Below, one piece after another: positions 11,070 through 22,600 of a stretch of DNA of 64,000 bases (the stretch's first letter is position 1; the number at the start of each line of letters is the position of its first letter). The DNA is from Paragordius varius (taxonomy: Eukaryota; Nematomorpha), in contig OZ176053.1 in the NCBI GenBank assembly GCA_964247055.1, positions 4,092,001 to 4,156,000 of the forward strand, given 5' to 3'. Position numbers and translations under genes: made by a program. Below the pieces are notes generated by a model. The model saw nothing but the letters and a program-made list of their open reading frames with translations. It searched no databases and had not been told where the DNA came from.

Positions 11070-13536
11070 ATGAAATCGTTGAATGTTTTCAATAAATTTG
11101 GATTATTCATTGACATCGATGGTGTTATCATACGAGGGAGAGAAACTATACCTTCTGCAAAAGTAGCATTTGAAAAATATTTGAATCCATTTCATATCAA
11201 TCATATATTTTTGACTAATTCGGGGACAAGTTCTTTAAATCATAAGGCGGAGTATCTATCACAATGTTTGCGCCAGAAAGTATTTTTTATTTAATATGAG
11301 ATTAATTCTTCTCATATAGTAATGAGTTATTCACCACTCTTACTATTTAGAAATTTCGTCCAACGACATGCGTTAATATCAGGTCAGGGATCCTTAACTC
11401 AAATAGCTCGAGAGTAATAGATATTTAAGATTTAGTTTAGGGTTTAAGAATGTCGTAACTGTTGATCAAATCTGCGAAAAATATCCCTTGCTTGACATGA
11501 TTGCTAATAAAAATCGTGAACATAAAGTTGATTTTAATTTAATTAATTTTTGATAGGTGACGCTCATTCAATAATCCCGAAAATTGAAAGTAATTTTTTG
11601 TAATAATATCAATATAAGCCATAATTTTATTTGGTGAACCAACAAATTGGGAAACCAGCTTTCAAATTATGCTTGATGTTTTGTTAACCGATGGATATAT
11701 TGATAAAAAATTTGACTTATTTCCTTACCCTCATATACCGATTATTTCTTGCAATGCAGATTTTTTATGGATGGCTCAGTGGAAAAATCCTAGGTGAGGG
11801 CATAAATAGCATTTAATAAGGACATTTTTTATTGGAGTTTATTCTAAAACATTTATTTTTATGCTTCCATATTTTAAAAATTAATAGAATATTCGGACTC
11901 TTTTAATTTTTTTATACTTGTGTTAATTTTTTAAAATATTATTTTAAGATTTCATCTTTTATCCTAAACCCATTTTATCCTAGTTAATATACGAAATAAT
12001 GATTAACTGAGCTTTTAGATTCCAACAGTATGTGAATTTCGAAACATAATGTTATTACAGTAGTAATTGACTGTACATCTAATTGTCGATAAATTAAAGA
12101 CACAATTCCTTATCAAAATTTTTGTTTTTAGGGAATGTATAATAAAACTAACCATTAAACTTTTTGGAATTTTTTATAAACCCTAAATTTTCCATAACGC
12201 AGATTAAATTATTAGAACCATTATAATTTGATAAAAAGTACCATGAAGACTTACAATAATATATTTTGCCGCATGATACTCATTTACTTTATTTAAATAT
12301 TTTTTTGAAATTTTTTATTTATTTTAGGGTGGGACAAGGAGCCTTTATTCATTGTCTGGAAGCGTTATATAAGGTAATTATATAATATAATATTTAAATA
12401 ATATATTTTCTATATGCCAACAATGTTCAATAAAAAACTTTCAAAATAAGATTTAATCGGGGAATTCATTAATAAAAAATATTTTAACATAATTGATAAA
12501 TTTCAATATTTAAGACAATAAAAATTTTTATTAATTTTAGAAATTAACTGGGCAGGATCTTGTATATGCTACATTATTAGGCAAACCGAATGAATTAAAT
12601 TATTTGGTTGCTGAAAAACTTTTACTTAATAATGCAAATTATGTGGATGCTCTTCATGACATTCAAACCATATATGCTATTGGGTAATTATTTCTATAAT
12701 TTGTTGTAAAATTGTTCAAATATAATTTTTTTTATTATGTCACCAATAATTGCATTTGATTTATATATTTTTTTAGGAATTCGTTGGTTTAATACAAATT
12801 GAAGCACAAATTTTAATGAATATTTTAACTAAAAGAAGTTAATGCGTTTATATATATCAAGGATTATGAATTGAAAAATTAGTTGACTTTTAAATAGAAA
12901 TTTATAAGAAATTTCTGCAAAAGAATAATAGCAGTGGAACTTTTAAATGTATTTTCTAATCATAATAAAAATTTATCTTTAAGTTTTTTTTGCATACAAA
13001 AAAACTAACAAAATTTGCGGCTATTGAGTTAATTATTTACAATTTTTTAATGTATTTTCTTTTCGTAAAGGAAAATATTTTTCAAAATTCAGACTTATAT
13101 CATCGGCATTTTTCTCGATTAAAAGAATGAAATTAAATTAACTATTCATTAACCGTAGTAATATAGAATTAACTCTCAAATAAAATTTTGATTGGACACA
13201 TGTCCTTGATTTTCTTTCACCATTTATATAAAGTTAAGCCTTTTTATAAAAAAAATAGGTTTACTTGAAATAGTTACATTCATTTTATTTATTTAAGTAC
13301 AGTAGTTACAATAATTCCAACATTACATGAATAAAAAATATATTATTTATAATTTTCGTTTAATATTTTATAATTATGTCTAAATACTTCCTTTATAAGC
13401 ACGTGAAACTTATAAGGTTATCTTTATTCAATTACATTTATATAGTATTTTAAATAGTAAAGTAGCGAATTCGGAGTTTTTGATAAAACAATTATTACAT
13501 TTAATTTTTCAAAAACTGCTATTAGTTTACCTTAAC

Positions 13537-13584
<48 letters not shown>

Positions 13585-14396
13585 TAATATTGAATCCGAT
13601 ATCATGGGTGGTAATGTATATAATGATTTGCTAAGCAAGAAAGCTCAAACAATCAGAGAATTAAAACAAAGTAACAACAATGCGGAAAATGCATATTCAT
13701 ACCAACATGTTTTAAATAAAAAATCTTATGCACCATACGTGGATTGGGATACTTTGCAAGTAAGTCTGATTGCGTTTTTTTAACAAAATCTTTTTACCTC
13801 TAAATATGGGGAAAATTTTTTTATAAAAGACCTTAAACGATTAACATATCTTGTTACGTATATATTAATATATGTGTGCTTTTTTACATTATAAGCCTAT
13901 TTTTGGTTTTTCAAATTTACCTTTTGAAACAATTTATAAAGCTTTTTACGGATTAAAATATTTTTTACGAATAGGTTAGTTAATATTAGAATAATCTTTT
14001 ACAATGATGACGAAGCATATTACATTTATAATTACACTGGCCTTAAAATTTTTACATAATTTATATGATTTTGTGTTATTTTAACGTTTGATATTACATT
14101 TATTACGCAAAGTGTTAAAATACTACATAATTTTAATAATCTATACAATTGTTTAAAAAAATTTTCTTTCGTCTTAGGAAGTTAATAAAAGTTCTGTTGT
14201 CAAATGCGAAACAATCTTGGTTCAAACAGGAGTCTACCATTCCGAATTAGATGAAGAACGGGAGAAGGCAGATCGTGTTTCTTATACTCACAAAGATTTT
14301 AGTCATTTACCCAAAACTTTCAAAAAACCTAAACATATAGTTAAGGATTTTAAAGAAGCCGTTGAATTAATACTCGAACTTGAAAAAAATGCATAA
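11070..14396 (+). CDS. HDHD5: HDHD5/CECR5-like HAD hydrolase, 398 aa, 9 exons
   Basis: Haloacid dehalogenase-like hydrolase of the HDHD5 (CECR5) family, a mitochondrial or uncharacterised HAD protein in animals. Exons: 11070-11279, 11301-11413, 11436-11515, 11557-11589, 11619-11793, 12328-12373, 12541-12683, 13582-13759, 14178-14396. They sum to 1,197 nt. HAD motif I is FIDIDGVIIRG near the N terminus. Family landmarks follow in order: HIFLTNSGTS, VMSYSPLLLF, ISGQGSLTQIARD, IILFGEPTNWET, FLWMAQWKNPRVGQGAF and TGQDLVYATLLGKPNE. Next come the metal-binding motif GDNIESDI near residue 267 and the C-terminal VQTGVYHSE and KEAVELILE. The length is close to the human protein. Introns 1-4 are only 21, 22, 41 and 29 nt. 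Without splicing them the locus looks like a pseudogene. The acceptor of exon 8 is fused to a (TA)20 microsatellite. The start is the first ATG in frame before the motif. Catalytic aspartates are intact, so the gene is judged functional. Confidence 0.93.
13541..13580 (+). repeat. (TA)20 microsatellite ending in a 3' splice site
   Basis: Forty bases of perfect TA run directly into a G, so the last A of the repeat is the A of the AG acceptor for HDHD5 exon 8 (exon starts at 13582). No separate polypyrimidine tract lies between them. Length changes in the repeat would move the branch-site region but not the exon edge. Confidence 0.9.
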
Positions 14397-15026
14397 AATC
14401 TATTTATTTTTGTTTTGTAAATTTTTTTACTGTTGATTGATTTTGACTGTTCTATATGTTAATAGCAAATAGTGTGGGATTGAAAGTTTGACTGTATAAT
14501 TTGTTCTTAAACTTAAAACTATGCCTTCTATATTAATTTTTATATGGTGTGTCGCTAACGATATCAGCTTACAACATTTTTTAATATTTTATAATGTATT
14601 TATATCACAAGAGCGCAATATAAATTATAGGTTTTAATATATTTATTTATTGTAAATACGAATGGTATATAGGGATAGAATGTATTCAATAAATTAATAT
14701 ATATGCTAATTTGTGGTGACTATTTATTTATCATTGACCAACAATGGAAAATCAAAATGGGACATGGCATCACTGGTAGACATCTATAATTTAATTTTAG
14801 TAGAATATCATATATTTGATAAAAAATATTTATCATACCTAAAGCGCCCTGTTTAGATCTTTCTTATACCATTTTATTTATTCTCTTTATTTTCTATTTT
14901 AAGGTGATTCAACTTAATTTTATTTTAAAAAATAAATATTCAATTTTGTTGTTAACTTATGATTGATAACCGTTAATGTGTATTTAGATGCTAGACTATA
15001 GAAGGTCAAACCAATTATTAACGGGT
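14397..15026. other. Convergent 3' region between HDHD5 and NBN
   Basis: About 630 bp between two converging stop codons. AATAAA occurs near 14688 on the plus strand, downstream of HDHD5, and is a possible polyadenylation signal. No ORF or RNA gene was seen. Confidence 0.5.
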
Positions 15027-16651
15027 CTAAAACTTAAACATAACTCTGATTATAACAATATTCTTACAACAAAAAAGGTGAATTGTAAAAAATATATAAA
15101 ACTTACTTTATTTTGAGAATTTATTTTTGGATTTTGACTCATGTCCGGTTTCATAATTTTTGAATTTTGGTAATGTGATTGCGCAGATTCATTTGCCTTT
15201 TTTTGATGCGGTTTCGTTGGTTCTTTGTTGTTTTCTATGGGTTTACCATCAAGACCAACTATTAATTTTGTCGGGTCAAACGCTTTTTTAAACCGTTTTC
15301 GATGGTGATGATGACCATTTTCTATATTTTGATTAGTTGGATCCTTAGGTATGGGATTTATTTTAACAGTGCTAGCACTTGTTTTTAACCATCCATCACT
15401 TTCTGTAAAATATTGCAATTGTTTGATGGGTTCTACCTGGACATATGCATTTGTTTGATTTTCGTTTTCAAAAGTACTTGTTGGAATTGTTTTTATTGTT
15501 ACAGCATTTTGGTGTGGAGATAAAAAGGGTTTATTTTGTTTTTTCCCTACGGTAGTTGTATTTAACCATTCGTCATTATTGTCGTCCTGTCCCATATCGA
15601 TTGTAACACTTTCGTTTATTATATTTGGTTTTAGCTGTATTTTATTTTTTAAACTCTCAATCATGACCAATAAATCATTACTAGTAAGACTTGAATCTTG
15701 AGGACAATATTGCGTTAAATTTATGGAAAGAATTGCACAACTAATATTTGATTCAGATATTGATACGGAACGATTATTCCATTCTTTAGCAAACCTTTTT
15801 TGAAACTCTGATAATTCTTTAGAATCATAATCTATGAGGTAATGCAAGGAGGAAGGTGTTTGGCCAGTTTGTGTCAAACTTACAACATTATCCAAATTTT
15901 CTACTAAACATACATTACCCTTGGCTGATGATATGATTTGCTGATATTTGGAATACTGTTCGTTTGAAATAAAGGCAAAGCACACGCCTTTAAAAAGCTT
16001 AGTTCTTTGTGAATGGGGATTCAGATTAAAATTTAGTAAAGATGTATCTACTATGGAGGGTAAATATGGATCAGCAAAAAATAATGGCTTTGTAAGAGGG
16101 TTTTTATTAACCTTGAAGTCAAGAAATATTTGTAACAAATCTTTGAAAAATATAGAAGTAACGATTGGTTTTGCTGTGACTAAAGCAGACAGCACCTTGG
16201 GTGTTATTTTTAAATGTGGCATTACCAAAAAGTCACAAAACTTACCCTCAAAAAACCAATTATCATGGATAGTGATACCCAATTTGTTGCAATTAGATTT
16301 TAATTCGTTGATTTCCTTACTACAAGTTAAAAGTGATGTTGTAACATGGAAACAAAATTGAGTAAATTTAAATGTTGCATTTTGAATACCGAATGTAATA
16401 AGATCATTTGATTTTAATTGATACTGAGATATTTTCTCTCCCCTGATATAGGTGCCATATTTGGATGAATCCTTAATAAAATATTTGCCGTTTTCCAAGA
16501 AAATTTTTGCATGTACTCTCGATATTGACGCATCTTTTTCGATTACAATATCGTTATCTTTTCGTCCAATTTCATATTCATACACCTGAGGAATCAAGGG
16601 ATATTTAGTTTTTAAACTTATATTTTCCGCCAACCACATGGAAAAAGTCAA
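15027..16651 (-). CDS. NBN: Nibrin (NBS1), FHA-BRCT-BRCT protein of the MRN complex
   Basis: Nibrin is the phospho-binding subunit of the MRE11-RAD50-NBN double-strand-break complex. Exons on the minus strand are 16651-15107 and 15062-15027, joined in phase 0 by a 44-nt intron. An FHA domain occupies residues 25-95 (GRKDND, SISRVHAKIF, DSSKYGTYI, LITFGIQNATF). Tandem BRCT domains follow to about residue 310 (NWFFEGKFCDFLV, ALVTAKPIVTSIFF, then FKGVCFAFIS). A linker rich in S/T/N/Q leads to KRFKKAFDPTKLIVGLDGKP near residues 450-470. This corresponds to the MRE11-binding KFKK segment of animal nibrins. The product, 526 aa, is shorter than vertebrate nibrin, mostly in the linker. The usual acidic C-terminal ATM-binding motif is not recognisable, and the tail encoded by exon 2 is a short hydrophobic/basic peptide. 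Translation may start at the second Met (16639), since nibrins begin MW. Divergent from the NuMA-like gene. Confidence 0.94.
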
Positions 16652-16689
16652 TATTCACACAACCATATGTCAAAAGCGCTTCTTTCAAA
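16652..16689. promoter_or_regulatory. 38-bp divergent intergenic region between NBN and the NuMA-like gene
   Basis: The start codons of two oppositely transcribed genes are only 38 bp apart (50 bp if NBN starts at 16639). Any shared promoter must lie here or overlap the two coding starts. There is no TATA-like box in the gap. A transcription start inside the neighbouring coding sequence, or an extremely short 5' leader on each mRNA, is implied. Bidirectional promoter function is inferred from geometry only. Confidence 0.55.
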
Positions 16690-19600
16690 ATGAAAAATTT
16701 AAACTGCCTATTGGAATGGGTTAATACATTAAATGATAAAAATTATGAATCGCTTAAGAGTTTTTTCCATGATTTTGATTCAATGTCAGATATAATGAAT
16801 ATTGACATTAAAAGCTTTTCCGATATATTGAATGATTTGGAAAGTATTTTCAAAATTATTTTTAGATTTGTTACAAAATAAAATTTTCGATATAGATCCC
16901 ATTGAACTAAATGAAACCCATTATGCAAAGGTATTTTTTGTTAACATTTTAGCTGTTAATGATACTGACATATAGTTTGTTGAATGGTTCAAATAAAAAA
17001 TTCTACATGGAATCCACTTATAAATTAAACCGAATAAATCAAAGTATAATGGCTCATATGTTGCAAGATACATTTAAATATATAAGAAGTTGTCAATTAC
17101 AAAGTATGAAATATTTGAAATTCATTAGATATTGATAAAATTTTAGAATTTGATTATAAAGTCAAAACACCTCCACGTAAATCTCGTAAAAGTGGTCACA
17201 GATACTCTAAAAACAAAAATAATTTAAAATTTTATGGTAAACCACCATCAATAAAAATCACAACAACTTTTGATGATCAATCGGGAGCATTGATTGAAAT
17301 GAAAGTAATTTTATATTGTTTTATATATATAATTTATAATATATTAAAAATTTTCCCTAAATATTGAATTAATTTTAAACGGTGTTTTTGGATTATTTAA
17401 ATAAAATTTGATATTCTACTTTTTAGGCACAAATAAAAAACTTATTGGCCAAATTAAAGTCATTGCAACAACAATACGACAATGTGGACGCAGAAAAAAT
17501 GGATTTGGCCTATAAGATCGAAGATTTGACCAATATTATTTGCAATCTGAGTATATATTGTATTTCGGTTAATTTATAAGTATAATTTATAAAATATCAA
17601 AAAATATTTTAGTTTTTATTACAATATTGGTTTCATTTTGATGTTCATTTTATATAGTAAAATAAAATGATAAATCATAAACGTGAAGACTAATATTTTA
17701 AAATATGTGATTTGCTATTGTAAAAGGTTTAATTCGCTCACCCGAATCTCATATCCTTATTTTGCCCAAAACGATAATAAGTTAGATAAAAAAATTAATA
17801 TTTAACGTAAAAATATGGATAATTATATTAAAAAAATATTATTTACATTCCTTTTAATTTCAATTTTTTTGGATATAATAAAAACATTTTAGGGGAAGAA
17901 ATCAAAGTCAAGACAAAAGATTTGGCCACGGTCCACGAATTTTATATGGAAAATGTTGAAAATCTACAATCTAACTTAGCCGATCAAAACACTGTAAAAG
18001 AAAAATTAGAGCAACGAATATCCATATTGGAAATGACGGAATCAAATTTAAAGGATAAAATAAAAGACATAAACGCTGAATATCAGAACTCTATCGCAGA
18101 CTACACGAAACAAATCAACGACATTGAACAAAAATATCAAACAGGTATACCATTATTATCAAATCTAAATAATTTGGCTATAATGCGATATTTATTAAGA
18201 AATAAATATAATTTTATATCAAAAGCGAAAATTATTATTTTTGATTTTATCTCTTTATAAGTGTATCATATTGTTATAGTCAAATTAATTATAATCATGC
18301 GAAACGTGGTTGTTATTAATTATGATTATTATATAATAATGAAGTGTTATTATTAGCTATTTCCTTATTTATATAAATATTTTTTAGAAAAATCGGAATA
18401 TAAGATGACTTTAACCAATCTAATCGGCGAATCTGAAAACATGAGATTACAAAACGTAAATTTGACACATGATTTAAACGAACTTGGTGCTATTAAAATA
18501 GATCTTGAATCCCAAATTAATATAATGCGTGCTAATAAGGTAATAATTTTTCTCTTCTTCTATCAATAACAATTTATATAAAAAATGCTAAATATTTAAT
18601 TAATAGGCTCTAAATGAAGACAAACTTCTAGTAAAAGAAAGAGAAAATTGCCAGCTAAATGAACAAATTCAATTGATAACTGATACCAATTTGGTGTTGG
18701 AAAAAGAGCTTCAACATATCCGGCTAAATTGTGATAAAATTAGCCAAACTCTTCATTTGAGAGAGAATGTAATAAAAAACTTGGAAATCGAAATTTCACA
18801 AAGTATTTACGCTTTAAACTTCCTATAATTATATAATTTATAAAGTTTAGAGTTGGGATTAAATATTATTTTTGTGGAATCGAAACCATATGCTTCTGTT
18901 ATCAAAACTTGATAAACCACAAAAAATTGAAACACGGTTCCGATATGTATAAAAGTTTAAGTTTATAACTTTAATTTATTTTTAACCTTAGCTTTATGGA
19001 TTAAAATGTATAAATTTGGTAAAATCACCCCGCCCCTGCCCAAAAAATGTTATATCATATAGTCTTATTGGGTGCTTAAATTACTCGTTTAATATTATTA
19101 TATATGATAAAATATAGATAATCATCTGTTTGGCGCATTCGTTTTTGGCATTTATTTTTCTTGTAGGCCGTTAACTCCCGATTTTTTGTCTTTAAAATTC
19201 ATTTCTTATTCCATCATTTTAAAAAATTTAGGTAACTCAATACATACTAATAGTTCTTTAAATTTGACACTCTATACAGTGGACATCCCTCTTTTAATGA
19301 GCTTTTCTAAAAACAATTAACAACGTCTTATTTTTTAAGTTATAATTGTTCAAACTGGGTATTATGTTAAGCCAAAAATAATCAAATAAATAATTTACCA
19401 TTATTATATATATATATATATATATATATTATCTCAATTGGGTCTATAATACTATTTATTCTAATAAATATTTATGAAATTAGTATTATTTATTTTAAAA
19501 AAAAGGTCGTGATGTATGTTTTATGAAGCAAAATTTATGTAGAATGCCTATTTTATTAATTTTTTAACATATATTTATATAGAGAATGAACAGTTAAATA

Positions 19601-22600
19601 GTAAAACTACAGAATTCATTTCATTGCAAAAAGTGTCTGAAGAAAAGGCAAATCTTTTGCAATCATCTTTGGATGAACAATACTTAATGAAAGAAAAATG
19701 TGTACAGAAAATAAAAATGCTGGAAGTTTCGGAAATAAATTTACAAAATACCGTCGAGAAATTAAAAACTAATCTTTGTGATACCACAACAAATTTAAAC
19801 CAAAAAATTAAAACCCTACAAGATAAACATGATGAAGGTATATTATCCCATTATTATATACTCATTTAATTCTTATAAAAACTGGGGGCGTCCTGCATGA
19901 TATATCTTGATATTTTTTGTTCATATAAAACCATTTATTATAATTATTAAAAAAAATTAATTCTTTGGTTTTTTCTTAGAAAAGTGTCAACGAATAAATT
20001 TATATATACCAACTTTATTAATATAACGATGGATCAAATATCCTTAGTTTATATTACATTAATCTATTTATAATCGAAGTTTTAGAATAAAAATATTTAA
20101 ATTATTTATGTTTATATAACAGAAATAGCAAATTACAATGCCAATATTGTTGACCTAACCCATAAATCTGAAAGTCTTACGTTACAAAATGCAAAATTAA
20201 CGGAGGAAATCTCGGATCTTAAAAACGATAAAGTCAAAAATGAACGTCAGAGAGAGATATTAAAATCTGATAAGGTATGTATAAAACCTAAATAGTTTGT
20301 TTTATCGGGTAATAAGCGAATGATTTTTTTACATTATTTTCCAATAAAAGCGGAAAAAACGAAAAGGTATATTTTAATTATATTTATAATCTAATTTTTA
20401 TATACAATAAGTTAATTAACGTAAGATAATCTAATTTTTTTATAGGATTTAGCGGAAAATAAATTGTTGCAAAAAGAGAAAGAAAATTTAGAAGCCATTG
20501 AAAACATTGTGTCTTTAACGAATGCCAAATCACTGTTAACAAAAAGATTGGATGAATTAACATTTAAGTATGAGGGGATAGAGAAGTCTTTATTTACAAA
20601 GGAGGCAATACTGCAAAAGTTGGAAAATCAACTTCAACAAAGTTATACCTTTATTTTGTTAATCACAAATTTTACACATATTATTTCCATATTAATTATT
20701 TTATTTTCTTAAATCTTTTTGCAAAGGTTTGTAAATAATATGGTTTTGATTTAAACAATATTTTACTATAAAACACGAAAAATCCATTCTTTCAATCTAT
20801 TTTCTTTAAAAGGCTAGTACCATCACTATATAATATATATATATATATATATAACATAAACCCAATACATATATTAATATTATCGGGTTATTATTTCTGT
20901 ATTAATTTACAAAATATTTTTAGTATATTAATATTAATATATTTCAAAGATAGTCATTCTTTAACCAATGATATTATTAATAATACAGTTTATAGTCTTT
21001 TTTCCTTTTTTTATCAAATGTTAAGATCTTAAACCTATCACCCTTTGAAAAACCCTCAAGACTCGCCTGCCCAGGGTTGGCAATGGTGATAAAAAAACTG
21101 CGTAGTTTTTAATATGTAGTTATAAAAGAAACGTAGTTTATTATTTTAAACAAGGCCAATATTTTATGCAAATATTGATTCAAAATTTAACGAAAAAAAA
21201 TTTATTTAATTCTCGCGATACATTTAGATGAGGAACAATTACAAGAAAAAATGGAAGAACTGTCTAACCTCACTGACCTTTATGGACAAAAAGTTAAAGC
21301 ATTAGAAGAGGCCTATGATTTACAAGACACACTTAAAGAGCAATTTGAACAAAAAATTAGTGGGTTGGAAACGTCTAAAATGCATTTGGACCAAAAATTA
21401 AAGGAAATGACTGATCAGTATGTTCAATCTAGAGCTCAATATTCGGAAAAATTGGAATCAATTCAAGATCAACTTAGAATAGGTAAAAAATATATTATAT
21501 ATTGCCATTATTTTAAACATGTTTTCCCTATAAAATTTTATGTAATTAGTAATAATTATATAAATTTATGATATATAGTTAAAAAATAAATGATTAACTA
21601 ATAATTTATGCGAAAATTCAGTGATAGATTTAGCGGTTTAACTCAACCAAATTATATTATTGGTTGGTGATTAACTTGTTATAGTTATTTGTTAATTGAT
21701 GAAAATTAGAATGGCAGAACTCACATTAAAACTAAACAACTTTTAAAAGTATTTTCTACAATATTACAAAAAGTACATAAATAGCAGAAATAATGATATA
21801 ATATTATTATATAGGCAATAATTCAGCAAAAATTATATAAATTTATTATGATATTTCGATTACTACAAGTAATCTTTGTCAAACGTAAAAATAAAATTAT
21901 ATAAACTATTATATAATTTTTGCTGAATTATTGCTATAATAATACAATCACACTTCAGCGTAAACAATATCCAATGATATAATAATTAAAACATATTTTT
22001 TCAAGATAATTATTCACAAATAATCCGTTTATTTCTAAATTATGTGACTTTATATCAAAAGATAAATGTAATTAAAAAAAACATTATATTTATTTTTAAT
22101 CACAGCGTCCTAATTTGTACAAATAATTATATTTATATATCAAAAATTAATATATTTTTTATCAATGCATTTAGACGAGGAACAATTACAACAAAAAACA
22201 AATGAACTGTGTAAACTTAATGATCTTTATGAAGAAAAGATAAAAGCGTTAGAAAAATCCAATCTTTTTCAAGCGACTACTCTAAAAGAGCAATATGAAC
22301 AAAATATTTGTGCGTTGGAAAGGTCCATAACGCATTTAGAAGAAAAACTGAGAGAAATGACCGCTGAATATGATACATCTACAACGCATTATATTGAAAA
22401 AATTAAGTTGATGCAAGATCAACACCAAATAGGTAATGGGAATATAATTATATTGTGTTGTACTTAGGGTTGTGCTGACCAAGTCATGACCTGGTCAATT
22501 GACCGGGTCATGACCAGGTCAGTGACTATTTATTTTTTGACCATGGTCATTTTAGCTGTTTTTTGAAAAATTGCTGGTAATTTTTTTGGAAAAATAGCAA

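Noticed and set aside
12778-12796. Possible HDHD5 exon after 12683
   Set aside because: It gives a stop within a few codons and loses the GDN motif. Joining 12683 to 13582 restores GDNIESD and the C-terminal half.
15948-16361. 137-codon plus-strand ORF
   Set aside because: Antisense shadow of the nibrin coding exon.
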